Positions 1 through 6,028 of a stretch of DNA of 7,243 nucleotides are shown here, in pieces. The notes under the pieces were generated by a model, which saw only the letters and a list, made by a program, of their open reading frames with translations, did not search any database and had not been told where the DNA came from. A program made the translations under genes and the position numbers. This stretch comes from Halobacteriales archaeon (GTDB lineage Archaea > Thermoplasmatota > SW-10-69-26 > JACQPN01 > JAIVGT01): the NCBI GenBank assembly GCA_020201485.1, contig JAIVGT010000228.1, positions 1-7,243 on the forward strand. The letters are read 5' to 3'. Positions within the stretch are counted from its first letter, which is position 1. Every line of letters starts with the position of its first letter.

Positions 1-12
1 GGCCTACCTCGT

Positions 13-633
13 ATGAAGGCAAACCAGCGTTTCGTTAACGATGATGAGGGCGTCTCGCCGGTGATCGCGGTCATCCTGATGGTGGCCATCACCGTGGTCC
101 TCGCGGCGACCGTTTACCTCTGGGTCAGCGGCTTCGGCAACCAGACGGGGAACGTGGTCCAGGCGACGTTCGCGGCGAAGGCCGTGGACATGCCCGGCTC
201 GGCCTGCGGCGGCACGTACTGCCCGACGAACACGGACAGCGACTCGCAGGACGACTCGATGCAGATCACGTACACCGCCGGCCAGAGCGACCTGGCGAGC
301 AACGAGATCTACATCACCATCGACGGCGCGAAGCTGTCGCCGGTGGTGGACACGAGCACGGTCAAGAACGGCTTCGTCAGCGGGGCCTCGACCATCGCCG
401 GCACGGCGAACGAGTACTACTGCTCGAACCTGCCCGCGGGCCAGGCCGGCTCGGCGACGGGCTTCACCTGGACGCGTGGCGCGAGCCTGTACGTCTGGGT
501 CAGCAGCGCGGCGACGTGCGGCGCGGCGACGATGAAGACCGGCTCGACCGGCGGCTTCCTGGGCACCCACAACCTCCAGGTCGTGGGCAAGAACCAGGTC
601 CTGCTGGACACGACCATCGAAGTGCACCAGTGA
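13..633 (+). CDS. Archaeal type IV pilin (class III signal peptide, Pilin_N family)
   Basis: A 206-residue secreted pilin subunit that would be processed by an archaeal prepilin peptidase and assembled into a surface filament. A short charged leader (residues 1-12) is followed by GVSPVIAVILMVAITVVL and a hydrophobic stretch to about residue 42, which is the hallmark of the archaeal Pilin_N (DUF1628) family. Cleavage should fall at about G13, leaving a mature protein that starts VSPVIAV. The residue before the Gly is Glu (DDEG), whereas Lys or Arg is common there. The rest is a Ser/Thr/Gly-rich head with four cysteines (C65, C70, C137, C169) that could form two disulfides, an Asp/Ser-rich patch near residues 74-81, and one sequon (NQT, about residue 43). 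The ATG is the only start that gives the leader. Just 12 bases precede it, so the promoter lies outside the window. A strong hairpin follows the stop, so it is probably transcribed alone or ends an operon. The filament's function (adhesion or other) cannot be told. Confidence 0.93.
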   Translation: MKANQRFVNDDEGVSPVIAVILMVAITVVLAATVYLWVSGFGNQTGNVVQATFAAKAVDMPGSACGGTYCPTNTDSDSQDDSMQITYTAGQSDLASNEIYITIDGAKLSPVVDTSTVKNGFVSGASTIAGTANEYYCSNLPAGQAGSATGFTWTRGASLYVWVSSAATCGAATMKTGSTGGFLGTHNLQVVGKNQVLLDTTIEVHQ

Positions 634-672
634 GCGCGCAGCGCGGCGAGCCCGCCGCCTGAAGCTCGAACT

Positions 673-717
673 CCCGCGGGGCTCCTCCCAGCCCCGCGGG
701 CTCCCTTCTCTCTCCTC
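673..717 (+). terminator. GC hairpin with pyrimidine tail after the pilin gene
   Basis: A perfect 11-bp inverted repeat (673-683 CCCGCGGGGCT pairing with 690-700) has a 6-base loop (684-689) and is followed by an almost pure C/T tract at 701-717. It lies 40 bases after the pilin stop and is the strongest hairpin in the 634-822 intergenic space. Archaeal termination usually depends on a U-rich tract rather than a hairpin. The mixed C/U tail makes termination likely but not certain, and a role in protecting the 3' end of an abundant pilin mRNA is an alternative. Confidence 0.6.
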
Positions 718-822
718 GGCTCGGTCCCGACGCGGAGCGCTCGTTCGTGCTGGCCGAGCGGGTCTTCGACACAATCCGCCGTCTTCTTGTAGCACGCGCG
801 ACCGTTCCTCTCGTGGGGTCGT

Positions 823-2760
823 ATGCGCACCAGGCTGCTCGCACTGCTCGCGCTGCTCGCGTTCGCGCTGCCGGGGCAAGCGGCGGAATGGCCGCAGTTC
901 CACCACGACGAGGAGCACAGCGGCGCGCTCGCGAGCGACTTCACCGCGCCCACCGAGCGATGGTGGAGCGCGAGCACGGGCGGCCCCATCGAAGGCAGCC
1001 CGGTCGTGAGCGAGGGCCGCGTGTTCGTCGGCAGCACCGACGGCAAGCTGTACGCCTTCGACGCCATCAGCGGAAGCCCGCTGTGGTCCTTCGACACCGG
1101 CGGCCCCATCAGCAACACGCCCGCCCTGAGCGGCGCCGTGCTGTACATCGTCAACAACAACGGAGCGCTCTACGCGGTGGACGCGGCGACCGGCACGCTG
1201 AGCAAGAGCGTCGGCTCCAGCGGGCATGGCGACCCCGACCCCGGAGGCAAGGTCCGCACCAGCCCGAGCATCCACCAGGGACGGCTCTTCTTGGGCACGG
1301 AGGATGGGCGGCTCGTGGCGTACAATCTCCAGACCCTGCGGAAGGACTGGGAGTACAAGCCCAGCGACGAGCAGACGAGCCTCCACTATGTGCTGAACAA
1401 CATCACGACGCAGCAGTGCAACGCCGGCGTGTTCGCTTCCGGCGTCGCCATCGAGAGCAGCCCGGCGGTCAGCTCCGGGGAAAGCGGCATCGGCAAGGTC
1501 TTCTTCGGCAGCGACACCCACGCCCTCTTCGCCATCTTGGAGAACGGCCTCGGGGGAGCCGATTCAGGGAAGACCCGCGGCGCTTGGGGCTTGAACACGT
1601 CGGGCACCCTGAGCGCGGAGGATGGCGTCTACGGCGGACCCTGCCGGCAGAGCCTCATCCCGATGACCGCCGGGGTCATCCGCAGCGCGCCGGCCATCGA
1701 CGCCGTGAACAACGTGGTCATCGTGGCCAGCTACGACAACTTCGTGCGCGCGTACGATGTGGACAGCGGCTTGGTGTTCGCCGAGGCGAACGGCACGTAC
1801 TCCGACAGCGCGGAGGATGCGCCGTGCGCGGGCGTCGACAGCCTGAACCTCACCTACAACTGCCGTCCGGTCTGGGAATACAGGATCACGGGCGGGAGCT
1901 CGGAGCAGGACCGAACGGCGACGACGCCGGCGGTCGTGGACGGCAAGTTGTTCTTCGGCGCGCTGAACAACCGGTTCTACGGCTTGGAGACGTTCAAGGA
2001 CGCGAATGGCGTGCGCCACGTGCGCGAGCTGTGGGCGCCGTTCCAGACGGGCGGGGCCATCTGGAGCAGCGCCGCGTACAGCAACGGCCTCGTCGTGTTC
2101 GGCAGCGACGACCAGACGATCTATGCGCTCGATGCCAACACGGGCAAGGAAGCTTGGCACGCGCGCACCGGCGACAACGTCCGGAGCTCGCCGGCCATCT
2201 GGAGCGGCGGGGTGGTCGGGGCACCCATCAAGGGCGGGGTGGTGTACGTGGGGGCCCGCGACGGCATCCTCTACGCGTTCGGCGCGCAGAAGCCTGCGCT
2301 GCCCGACCTCCTGGTCGCGAACATCACCTACCCCAAGCCGCTCCTCCTCGGGAGCGACGCCACGGTGAACGTCACCATCCGGAACGCCGGGAACAGCAGC
2401 AGCCCGGCCACGAACGTGACGCTGTACATCGACGGCACGCTCGCTGCCACGCAGCCGGTCGCCGCGCTCGGCGCGGGCGAGAGCGTGTCGCTCGAGCACA
2501 CCTGGCGCGTCCCGGACAAGAACCACACCCTCGTCGCGAGCGTGGACCCCGGGGGTCTCGCGCGCGAGTTCGACCGCGGCAACAACGTGCTGAAGGTCGA
2601 GACGCCGGTCGCGACCACCCCACCGCCTCCGCCCGCGCCCCCGCCGACGACGGGCAACCCGCCGCCGGCCTCGGACGAGAAGGGCGCGCCGGGCTTCGAG
2701 GCGTGGCTCGCCGTCGCGGCCGTGGGCACAGCGCTGCTCGCGCGCCGGCGGCGCGGCTAG
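823..2760 (+). CDS. Secreted PQQ-type beta-propeller protein with CARDB domain and PGF-CTERM anchor
   Basis: A 645-residue exported surface protein. Residues 1-21 are a Sec signal peptide (MRTRLLALLALLAF, ending GQAA). The mature chain opens with EWPQFHHDEEHSG, a common entry motif of PQQ-like propellers. Repeated blades follow to about residue 490, with cores such as GRVFVGSTDGKLYAFDAISG and tryptophan/TGGP turns. Residues about 492-596 form a CARDB (cell-adhesion-related, Ig-like) domain with five N-X-S/T sequons; the propeller has four more. A Pro-rich linker (about 600-617) leads to PGFEAW at 623-628, a hydrophobic span and terminal Arg residues, the layout of a PGF-CTERM signal for archaeosortase-type anchoring. 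I see no dehydrogenase active-site signature, so binding or adhesion is more likely than catalysis. The ATG is chosen because it starts the signal peptide directly. The ribosome site is weak (GGGG at 815-818), and a leaderless or short-leader mRNA is possible. A partly deleted paralog lies just downstream. Confidence 0.88.
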   Translation: MRTRLLALLALLAFALPGQAAEWPQFHHDEEHSGALASDFTAPTERWWSASTGGPIEGSPVVSEGRVFVGSTDGKLYAFDAISGSPLWSFDTGGPISNTPALSGAVLYIVNNNGALYAVDAATGTLSKSVGSSGHGDPDPGGKVRTSPSIHQGRLFLGTEDGRLVAYNLQTLRKDWEYKPSDEQTSLHYVLNNITTQQCNAGVFASGVAIESSPAVSSGESGIGKVFFGSDTHALFAILENGLGGADSGKTRGAWGLNTSGTLSAEDGVYGGPCRQSLIPMTAGVIRSAPAIDAVNNVVIVASYDNFVRAYDVDSGLVFAEANGTYSDSAEDAPCAGVDSLNLTYNCRPVWEYRITGGSSEQDRTATTPAVVDGKLFFGALNNRFYGLETFKDANGVRHVRELWAPFQTGGAIWSSAAYSNGLVVFGSDDQTIYALDANTGKEAWHARTGDNVRSSPAIWSGGVVGAPIKGGVVYVGARDGILYAFGAQKPALPDLLVANITYPKPLLLGSDATVNVTIRNAGNSSSPATNVTLYIDGTLAATQPVAALGAGESVSLEHTWRVPDKNHTLVASVDPGGLAREFDRGNNVLKVETPVATTPPPPPAPPPTTGNPPPASDEKGAPGFEAWLAVAAVGTALLARRRRG

Positions 2761-2778
2761 CGTCCCAGCACGCTTTTT
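2741..2778 (+). terminator. Possible terminator: short GC stem and T5 run after the propeller gene
   Basis: A 6-bp stem (2741-2746 CGCGCC with 2750-2755 GGCGCG) overlaps the last codons of the propeller gene. A run of five T (2774-2778) follows 14 bases after the stop. An isolated T-run in such GC-rich DNA fits an archaeal oligo-U termination signal. The stem is short, far from the T-run and may be chance, so the T-run is the real evidence. Confidence 0.35.
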
Positions 2779-2802
2779 CCTCGCGCGCTCCGAGCCGGGG
2801 CC

Positions 2803-3198
2803 ATGGCCACGCAACGCAAGGCCGGCGGAGGGCGCGCGGCGCCGAGCCGGGCGAGGGGCGGGCAGGCGACCGGGAAGCGCACACCCACCGGCGGCGGGCC
2901 GCGCGCACGAACGAAGCGCACGGCGCAGACGCGGAGCGCAGCGGCGCGCCGGAGGACCGGGGGCGGAAGCAAGCCGCGCGCGCGGCGCAGCGCCGGGCCG
3001 GGCGGTCGCGCCCAGCGGCGCGGCGCGCAAGCCGACGCGCACGACACGTCCCGCTGTGAGCTGCGGACCGGCATGCCCGAGGTCGGGGAGCGCATCCGCG
3101 CCCGGCAGCCCATGGCCAGCCCGACCGCGGAGCCGCTGCAGCAAGGTGGCCACGGCAAGACGCAGCCGCGCCGGAGCGGCATGGGCCGCGCGCGCTGA
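2803..3198 (+). CDS. Hypothetical highly basic low-complexity protein
   Basis: A 131-residue ORF that I do not recognise. It has 27 Arg and 5 Lys against 6 Asp/Glu. Residues 1-77 consist only of Ala, Gly, Arg, Lys, Thr, Ser, Pro and Gln after the initial Met, with no acidic and no large hydrophobic residue, so this part should be disordered and could bind nucleic acid or polyanions. Residues 85-110 look slightly more ordered (GMPEVGERIRARQPMASP). Only about 12 of 131 codons end in A or T, far fewer than in the other two forward frames, which argues that the frame is or was coding; the antisense frame sharing those third positions cannot be excluded on this ground. There is no signal peptide and no clear ribosome site. 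The frame stays open upstream to the propeller gene's stop, and its own stop sits where codon bias switches to the frame of the truncated paralog. It may be the 5' part of a broken gene rather than an independent gene. Confidence 0.4.
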   Translation: MATQRKAGGGRAAPSRARGGQATGKRTPTGGGPRARTKRTAQTRSAAARRRTGGGSKPRARRSAGPGGRAQRRGAQADAHDTSRCELRTGMPEVGERIRARQPMASPTAEPLQQGGHGKTQPRRSGMGRAR

Positions 3199-3819
3199 CC
3201 GGCTCGCCCTGGGCACGAGCGTGCGCGCGCCGCTCGCGTCCGCGGCGGGGGCGCTGTACGCGGTGAGCGTGGACGGCGTCGTGCACGCCCTCGGCGGCCC
3301 CATGCCCGCGCTCCCGGAGCTGCAGCTCCAGCTCGGCGCACCGGCGAGCGCGCGCGAGGCAAGCCGCTGAACATCAGCATCGAGGTGCGCAACAACGGCT
3401 CCGCCCCGTCCCCGGCCACGCAGGTCGCCGTCCGCGTGGACCAGGTCGCCCTGCCCGCGCTGGACGTGCCGACGCTCGCGCCAGGCGAGGCATCGTCCAG
3501 CACGCTGAACGCGACGCTCGCGGCCGGCGCGCACAACGTGACCGCCACGGTGGACCCGGCGCGCGCCGTGCGGCAGCTGCACCGCGACGACGACACGGCG
3601 CGCGTCGCCGTCCTCGCCACGCCGGAGCCGAAGGTCAACCTTGCGCCGCCGAAGCCGCTGAACGCCACGGCGAACGCCGCGGCGAACGCGACCGCAGCCG
3701 CCCCTGCGCCGCCCGGGAAGCTGCTCGGCGTGCCCGGGTTCGAGGCCTGGCTCCTCGCTCCCGCTGCAGCATGGCTCCTCCTCCGCCCGCGCCGGGGACG
3801 GCCCAAACCGCAACCCTGA
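3194..3819 (+). pseudogene. Truncated, frameshifted propeller/CARDB/PGF-CTERM paralog
   Basis: A remnant of a second copy of the gene at 823-2760. From 3194 one frame reads VRAPLASAAGALYAVSVDGV and then HALGG, PALPELQLQ, matching the last propeller blade and the ALPDL linker of the upstream protein. That frame stops at 3368-3370. The adjoining frame continues the CARDB domain seamlessly from about 3358 (GKPLNISIEVRNNGSAP), through VTATVDPARAVRQLHRDD (the upstream copy has LVASVDPGGLAREFDRGN), to an Ala-rich linker and a PGFEAW sorting tail ending in a basic stretch, stop 3817-3819. Restoring one G at GAGGCAAG (3355-3362) rejoins the frames as ARE-GKPLN. Six sequons remain. Most of the propeller and the signal peptide are missing, so export is unlikely. 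The only start in the last frame is a GTG at 3385, inside a CARDB strand, so the 3385-3819 ORF is not a natural full gene. A single-base sequencing error could explain the frameshift but not the missing N-terminal part. Confidence 0.72.
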
Positions 3820-3829
3820 AGGGCCGTCC
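3796..3829 (+). terminator. Inverted repeat spanning the stop of the CARDB remnant
   Basis: A perfect 9-bp inverted repeat (3796-3804 GGACGGCCC with 3821-3829 GGGCCGTCC) has a 16-base loop that contains the TGA stop at 3817-3819. It is followed by a pyrimidine-rich stretch running to the next start codon at 3845. It resembles the hairpin after the pilin gene (GC stem, C/T tail) but has a larger loop. It may terminate transcription or influence translation of the lipoprotein that starts 15 bases later. Confidence 0.45.
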
Positions 3830-3844
3830 GTCCTGCCTCTCCCC

Positions 3845-4849
3845 ATGCGCGCCGCGGCTCCGCTGCTCGCCGCGCTCCTCGGCCTCGCAGGTTGCGCGAC
3901 GCTCCCCCCGCTCCCCGGCGCTCCGGCGGCGGGCGACCTGGTGGCGCACGCGCACGGAGCGCTGGCCTTCGCCGGCTACGACGTCTCCGCGCGCAGCGGC
4001 GAGTGGAGCGACGGCACGGCGGAGGTCGCCGTGGACGCGACACGCGACACGGGCCGCGCCGAGTTCACGTTCACCTGGCGCGGCGCGTCCTGGGCGGTGT
4101 GGTTCACGCAGTTCGCCGGGAACGCGACCTGGCAGGAAGGCGGAGTGCGCGCCGGGTTCGACGAGCGGGGCAGCACCGGCCAGGGCGATGCGCAGCTCCC
4201 GAAGCTGCACGCGGTGCACGCCGGCTGGGGCTGGGCCGAGGTGCGCAGCAACGGCACGCTGCTCACGGACCCGACGACGGGGAACGCGACGTTCTGGGCG
4301 CACTACGTGGCCGCCGACCCGGGGCCACGCAACGCGACGTCGCATCGCCTGCAGAACGGGCACGGCGGCTCCTACACGCCCGGCCGGCCGGAGGACGTGG
4401 CGTACGCGGGCGAGCCCCAGGTGCTGCTCGACGTGGCGAGCGCGCGCGCCCTGCCCCAGGACGGTCGCGTCGCCATCACGTTCACCGTGACCGAGCCCGT
4501 CGTGAACTCGACCACGCCCCTGCTCGTCGAGGCGGGCGATGGCGACATGGCCTGGAACTTCACCGTTGTGCGCCCGCCCATGACCGTGCCCACGGCGAAG
4601 CTCGACTTCGTCCTGCGCGACCCGCAGGGGAGCGTGCTCGACACCTGGGCCTACGACCCGACGGTGGCGCTGGCGAACGCGAGCATGCCGCGCCACATGG
4701 TCCGCGTGCCGGCGCCGCTCGCCCTGGGCAACTACACGGCGCAGACGACGGGCTACGGCGCGGGCATGGAGTACCAGGTCATCGGCACGGTGCGCTACCC
4801 GGACGCCTTCTTCGTGCACGTGGAGTACGGGAACACGACCCTGCGCTGA
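3845..4849 (+). CDS. Sequon-rich surface lipoprotein, function unknown
   Basis: A 334-residue exported protein that I cannot assign to a named family. The N-terminus MRAAAPLLAALLGLAGC is a classical lipoprotein signal with lipobox LAGC; C17 would be lipid-modified and hold the protein on the outer face of the membrane. The mature part has alternating hydrophobic strands (for example AEFTFTWRGASWAVWFTQF at about 75-93, and VAITFTVTEPVV near 213), so it should be mainly beta. It has nine N-X-S/T sequons (such as GNATW, GNATFW, VNSTTP, GNYTAQ, GNTTLR), which suits a heavily glycosylated surface protein. The only cysteine is the lipobox one. The ATG is chosen because the signal peptide starts there. 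No ribosome site is visible in the C/T-rich upstream stretch. The next gene begins 39 bases after its stop, so the two may be co-transcribed. A short hairpin at the stop (4840-4857) lacks a T-run and need not terminate. Confidence 0.82.
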   Translation: MRAAAPLLAALLGLAGCATLPPLPGAPAAGDLVAHAHGALAFAGYDVSARSGEWSDGTAEVAVDATRDTGRAEFTFTWRGASWAVWFTQFAGNATWQEGGVRAGFDERGSTGQGDAQLPKLHAVHAGWGWAEVRSNGTLLTDPTTGNATFWAHYVAADPGPRNATSHRLQNGHGGSYTPGRPEDVAYAGEPQVLLDVASARALPQDGRVAITFTVTEPVVNSTTPLLVEAGDGDMAWNFTVVRPPMTVPTAKLDFVLRDPQGSVLDTWAYDPTVALANASMPRHMVRVPAPLALGNYTAQTTGYGAGMEYQVIGTVRYPDAFFVHVEYGNTTLR

Positions 4850-4888
4850 GGCGCAGGCTCAAGCCGCGGCGCGCGGTTCGCGGCACGC

Positions 4889-5773
4889 ATGCGCATCCTC
4901 GTCACGGGCGCGGCCGGCCTGGTGGGCTCGCGCGCCGCACGCGTCGCGCGCGACCGGGGCCATGACGTGCACCTCGCCTACCACGACGCGCCGCTCGCCG
5001 GGGTCGGCGGGCCGTGGCATGCGCTCGACCGCGCGCGCGCCGAGCAGGTGCGCAGCGTGCTGGAGGCGACGCGCGCGGAGGCGATCCTCGATTGCGCGGC
5101 GTGGACGGACGTGGACGGCTGCGAACGCGACCCGGAGCGCGCCATGCTCGTCAACGGCGCGGGCAGCGCGCACGTCGCGGACGAAGCGGGGCGGCGCGGC
5201 GCGCGCGTCGTGCACGTCGGCACGGACTTCGTCTTCCGCGGCGACGACCCGCGCCCGCGCACGGAGCTCGACGCGCCCGGCCCGCAGAGCGCCTACGCCC
5301 GCAGCAAGCTCGCCGGGGAGCAAGCCGTGCTCGCCCACGCGCAGCACGCGGTCGTGCGCGCCTCCGTCCTCTACGGCTGGCATCCGCGCAAGCTCAGCTT
5401 CCCCGCCTGGGTGGTGCGGGAGCTGCGCGCCGGGCGGGGCATCCGCGTCGTGCGGGACCAGCGCGCCTCCCCCACGCCCGCAGACAGCCTCGCTGCGTTC
5501 CTCGTCACGTGCGCCGAGCGCGACGCCGCCGGGCTCTGGCACGCCGCCGGGCAGGACTGCTGCACGCGGCACGCGTTCGCCGTGGCCACGGCGCAAGCGT
5601 TCGGCCTCGATGCCGGGCTCGTCGCGGCCATCCCGACGAGCGACCTGAAGCTGCCCGCGGCGCGCCCCGCGAACAGCTGCCTGGATTCGTCGAAGGCTCG
5701 CCGCGAGCTGGGCTACGCGCCGGTCGGCATCGCGGAGGGCCTGGCACAGCTGCGCGCGACCGAGCCGCGCTGA
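4889..5773 (+). CDS. rmlD: RmlD-like dTDP-4-dehydrorhamnose reductase (extended SDR)
   Basis: A cytoplasmic NAD(P)H-dependent reductase of 294 residues, the usual length for RmlD, which reduces dTDP-4-dehydro-L-rhamnose to dTDP-L-rhamnose in the last step of donor synthesis. Visible signatures in order are the Rossmann motif GAAGLVG (7-13), the RmlD-type AAWTDVDGCE (70-79, compare AAYTxVDxxE), GTDFVFRG (111-118) with the catalytic Thr at about 112, the active-site pair Y136 and K140 (YARSK), and the C-terminal RPANSCLDSSK (259-269, compare RPxxSxLD). The glycine motif and catalytic residues are intact. Exact substrate specificity within this family is not certain, since related sugar-nucleotide reductases and MAT2B-like proteins share these motifs. 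No rmlA, rmlB or rmlC lies in the window, so the other steps would be encoded elsewhere. It has no sequons, unlike its exported neighbours. The ATG places the Rossmann strand directly at the N-terminus, as expected. It follows the lipoprotein gene closely and may share its transcript. Confidence 0.85.
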   Translation: MRILVTGAAGLVGSRAARVARDRGHDVHLAYHDAPLAGVGGPWHALDRARAEQVRSVLEATRAEAILDCAAWTDVDGCERDPERAMLVNGAGSAHVADEAGRRGARVVHVGTDFVFRGDDPRPRTELDAPGPQSAYARSKLAGEQAVLAHAQHAVVRASVLYGWHPRKLSFPAWVVRELRAGRGIRVVRDQRASPTPADSLAAFLVTCAERDAAGLWHAAGQDCCTRHAFAVATAQAFGLDAGLVAAIPTSDLKLPAARPANSCLDSSKARRELGYAPVGIAEGLAQLRATEPR

Positions 5774-5945
5774 CAAGCGTCCATTGTCGGTCGGCCCGAA
5801 ATGGTGACTTTCGCGTCACAACCCCGTGCTGTGCACGCGCCCAGGCGCTCCGGTTTTCCCTTCGTTTCCTCGGCAGGAGGCCCGTGCGGCATGAGCCCCG
5901 GGACCGGTCCCCCGTCACATCGCCGGCTGGCAGGCTTTCACGCAG

Positions 5946-5957
5946 AACTTCTAATAT
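5946..5957 (+). promoter_or_regulatory. Candidate TATA box upstream of the small lipoprotein gene
   Basis: The stretch AACTTCTAATAT is a rare AT-rich pocket within the 255-base gap after the reductase gene. CTAATATG within it (5951-5958) matches about 5 of 8 positions of the archaeal TTTAWATA consensus. A start site about 25 bases downstream would fall near 5980 and give a leader of roughly 45-50 bases to the ATG at 6029. A perfect 10-bp palindrome TCCTGCAGGA (5964-5973) lies between the box and that start site. The remainder of 5774-6028 holds no convincing gene. Confidence 0.4.
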
Positions 5958-6028
5958 GTCGAATCCTGCAGGAGCAGTACGGGCGCGACGAGGGGAAAGC
6001 CGCGCCCGGGAAGGGGGGGCAACGAAGC

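Noticed and set aside
760..800. TATA box for the propeller gene
   Set aside because: The region is less GC-rich (ACACAATCC, CTTCTTGTAG), but neither string matches the archaeal TATA consensus well enough.
823..2300. PQQ-dependent alcohol dehydrogenase
   Set aside because: Only the propeller repeats resemble that group. I see no catalytic or cytochrome signatures, and the C-terminus is an adhesion-type domain with an anchor.
747..3059. 770-codon plus-strand ORF overlapping the propeller gene
   Set aside because: It is a shifted-frame shadow of 823-2760. The product is Arg-rich low complexity, whereas the other frame has a signal peptide, blades, CARDB and a sorting tail.
4..3846. Very long minus-strand ORFs (4-1521, 1564-3846, 2757-4043)
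   Set aside because: They lie opposite well-supported genes and translate to Arg/Ala/Gly/His-rich sequence without domains. Stop-poor antisense frames are expected when third positions are nearly all G or C.
4840..4857. Terminator at the end of the sequon-rich lipoprotein gene
   Set aside because: The 7-bp stem (CCTGCGC with GCGCAGG) includes the stop codon but has no T-run or pyrimidine tail, and the next gene starts only 32 bases later.
5770..5790. Terminator hairpin at the end of the reductase gene
   Set aside because: The stem (CTGACAA with TTGTCGG) has one G-U pair and no T-rich tail, so it is too weak to call.
5804..5819. Operator GTGAC-N6-GTCAC after the reductase gene
   Set aside because: The arms are only 5 bp, the site lies well over 100 bases before the candidate promoter, and such short repeats are expected by chance.
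5801..6028. Upstream extension of the small lipoprotein to the ATG at 5801
   Set aside because: It would put about 129 residues before the lipobox Cys. The extra part has weak codon bias and overlaps the AT-rich promoter-like pocket.
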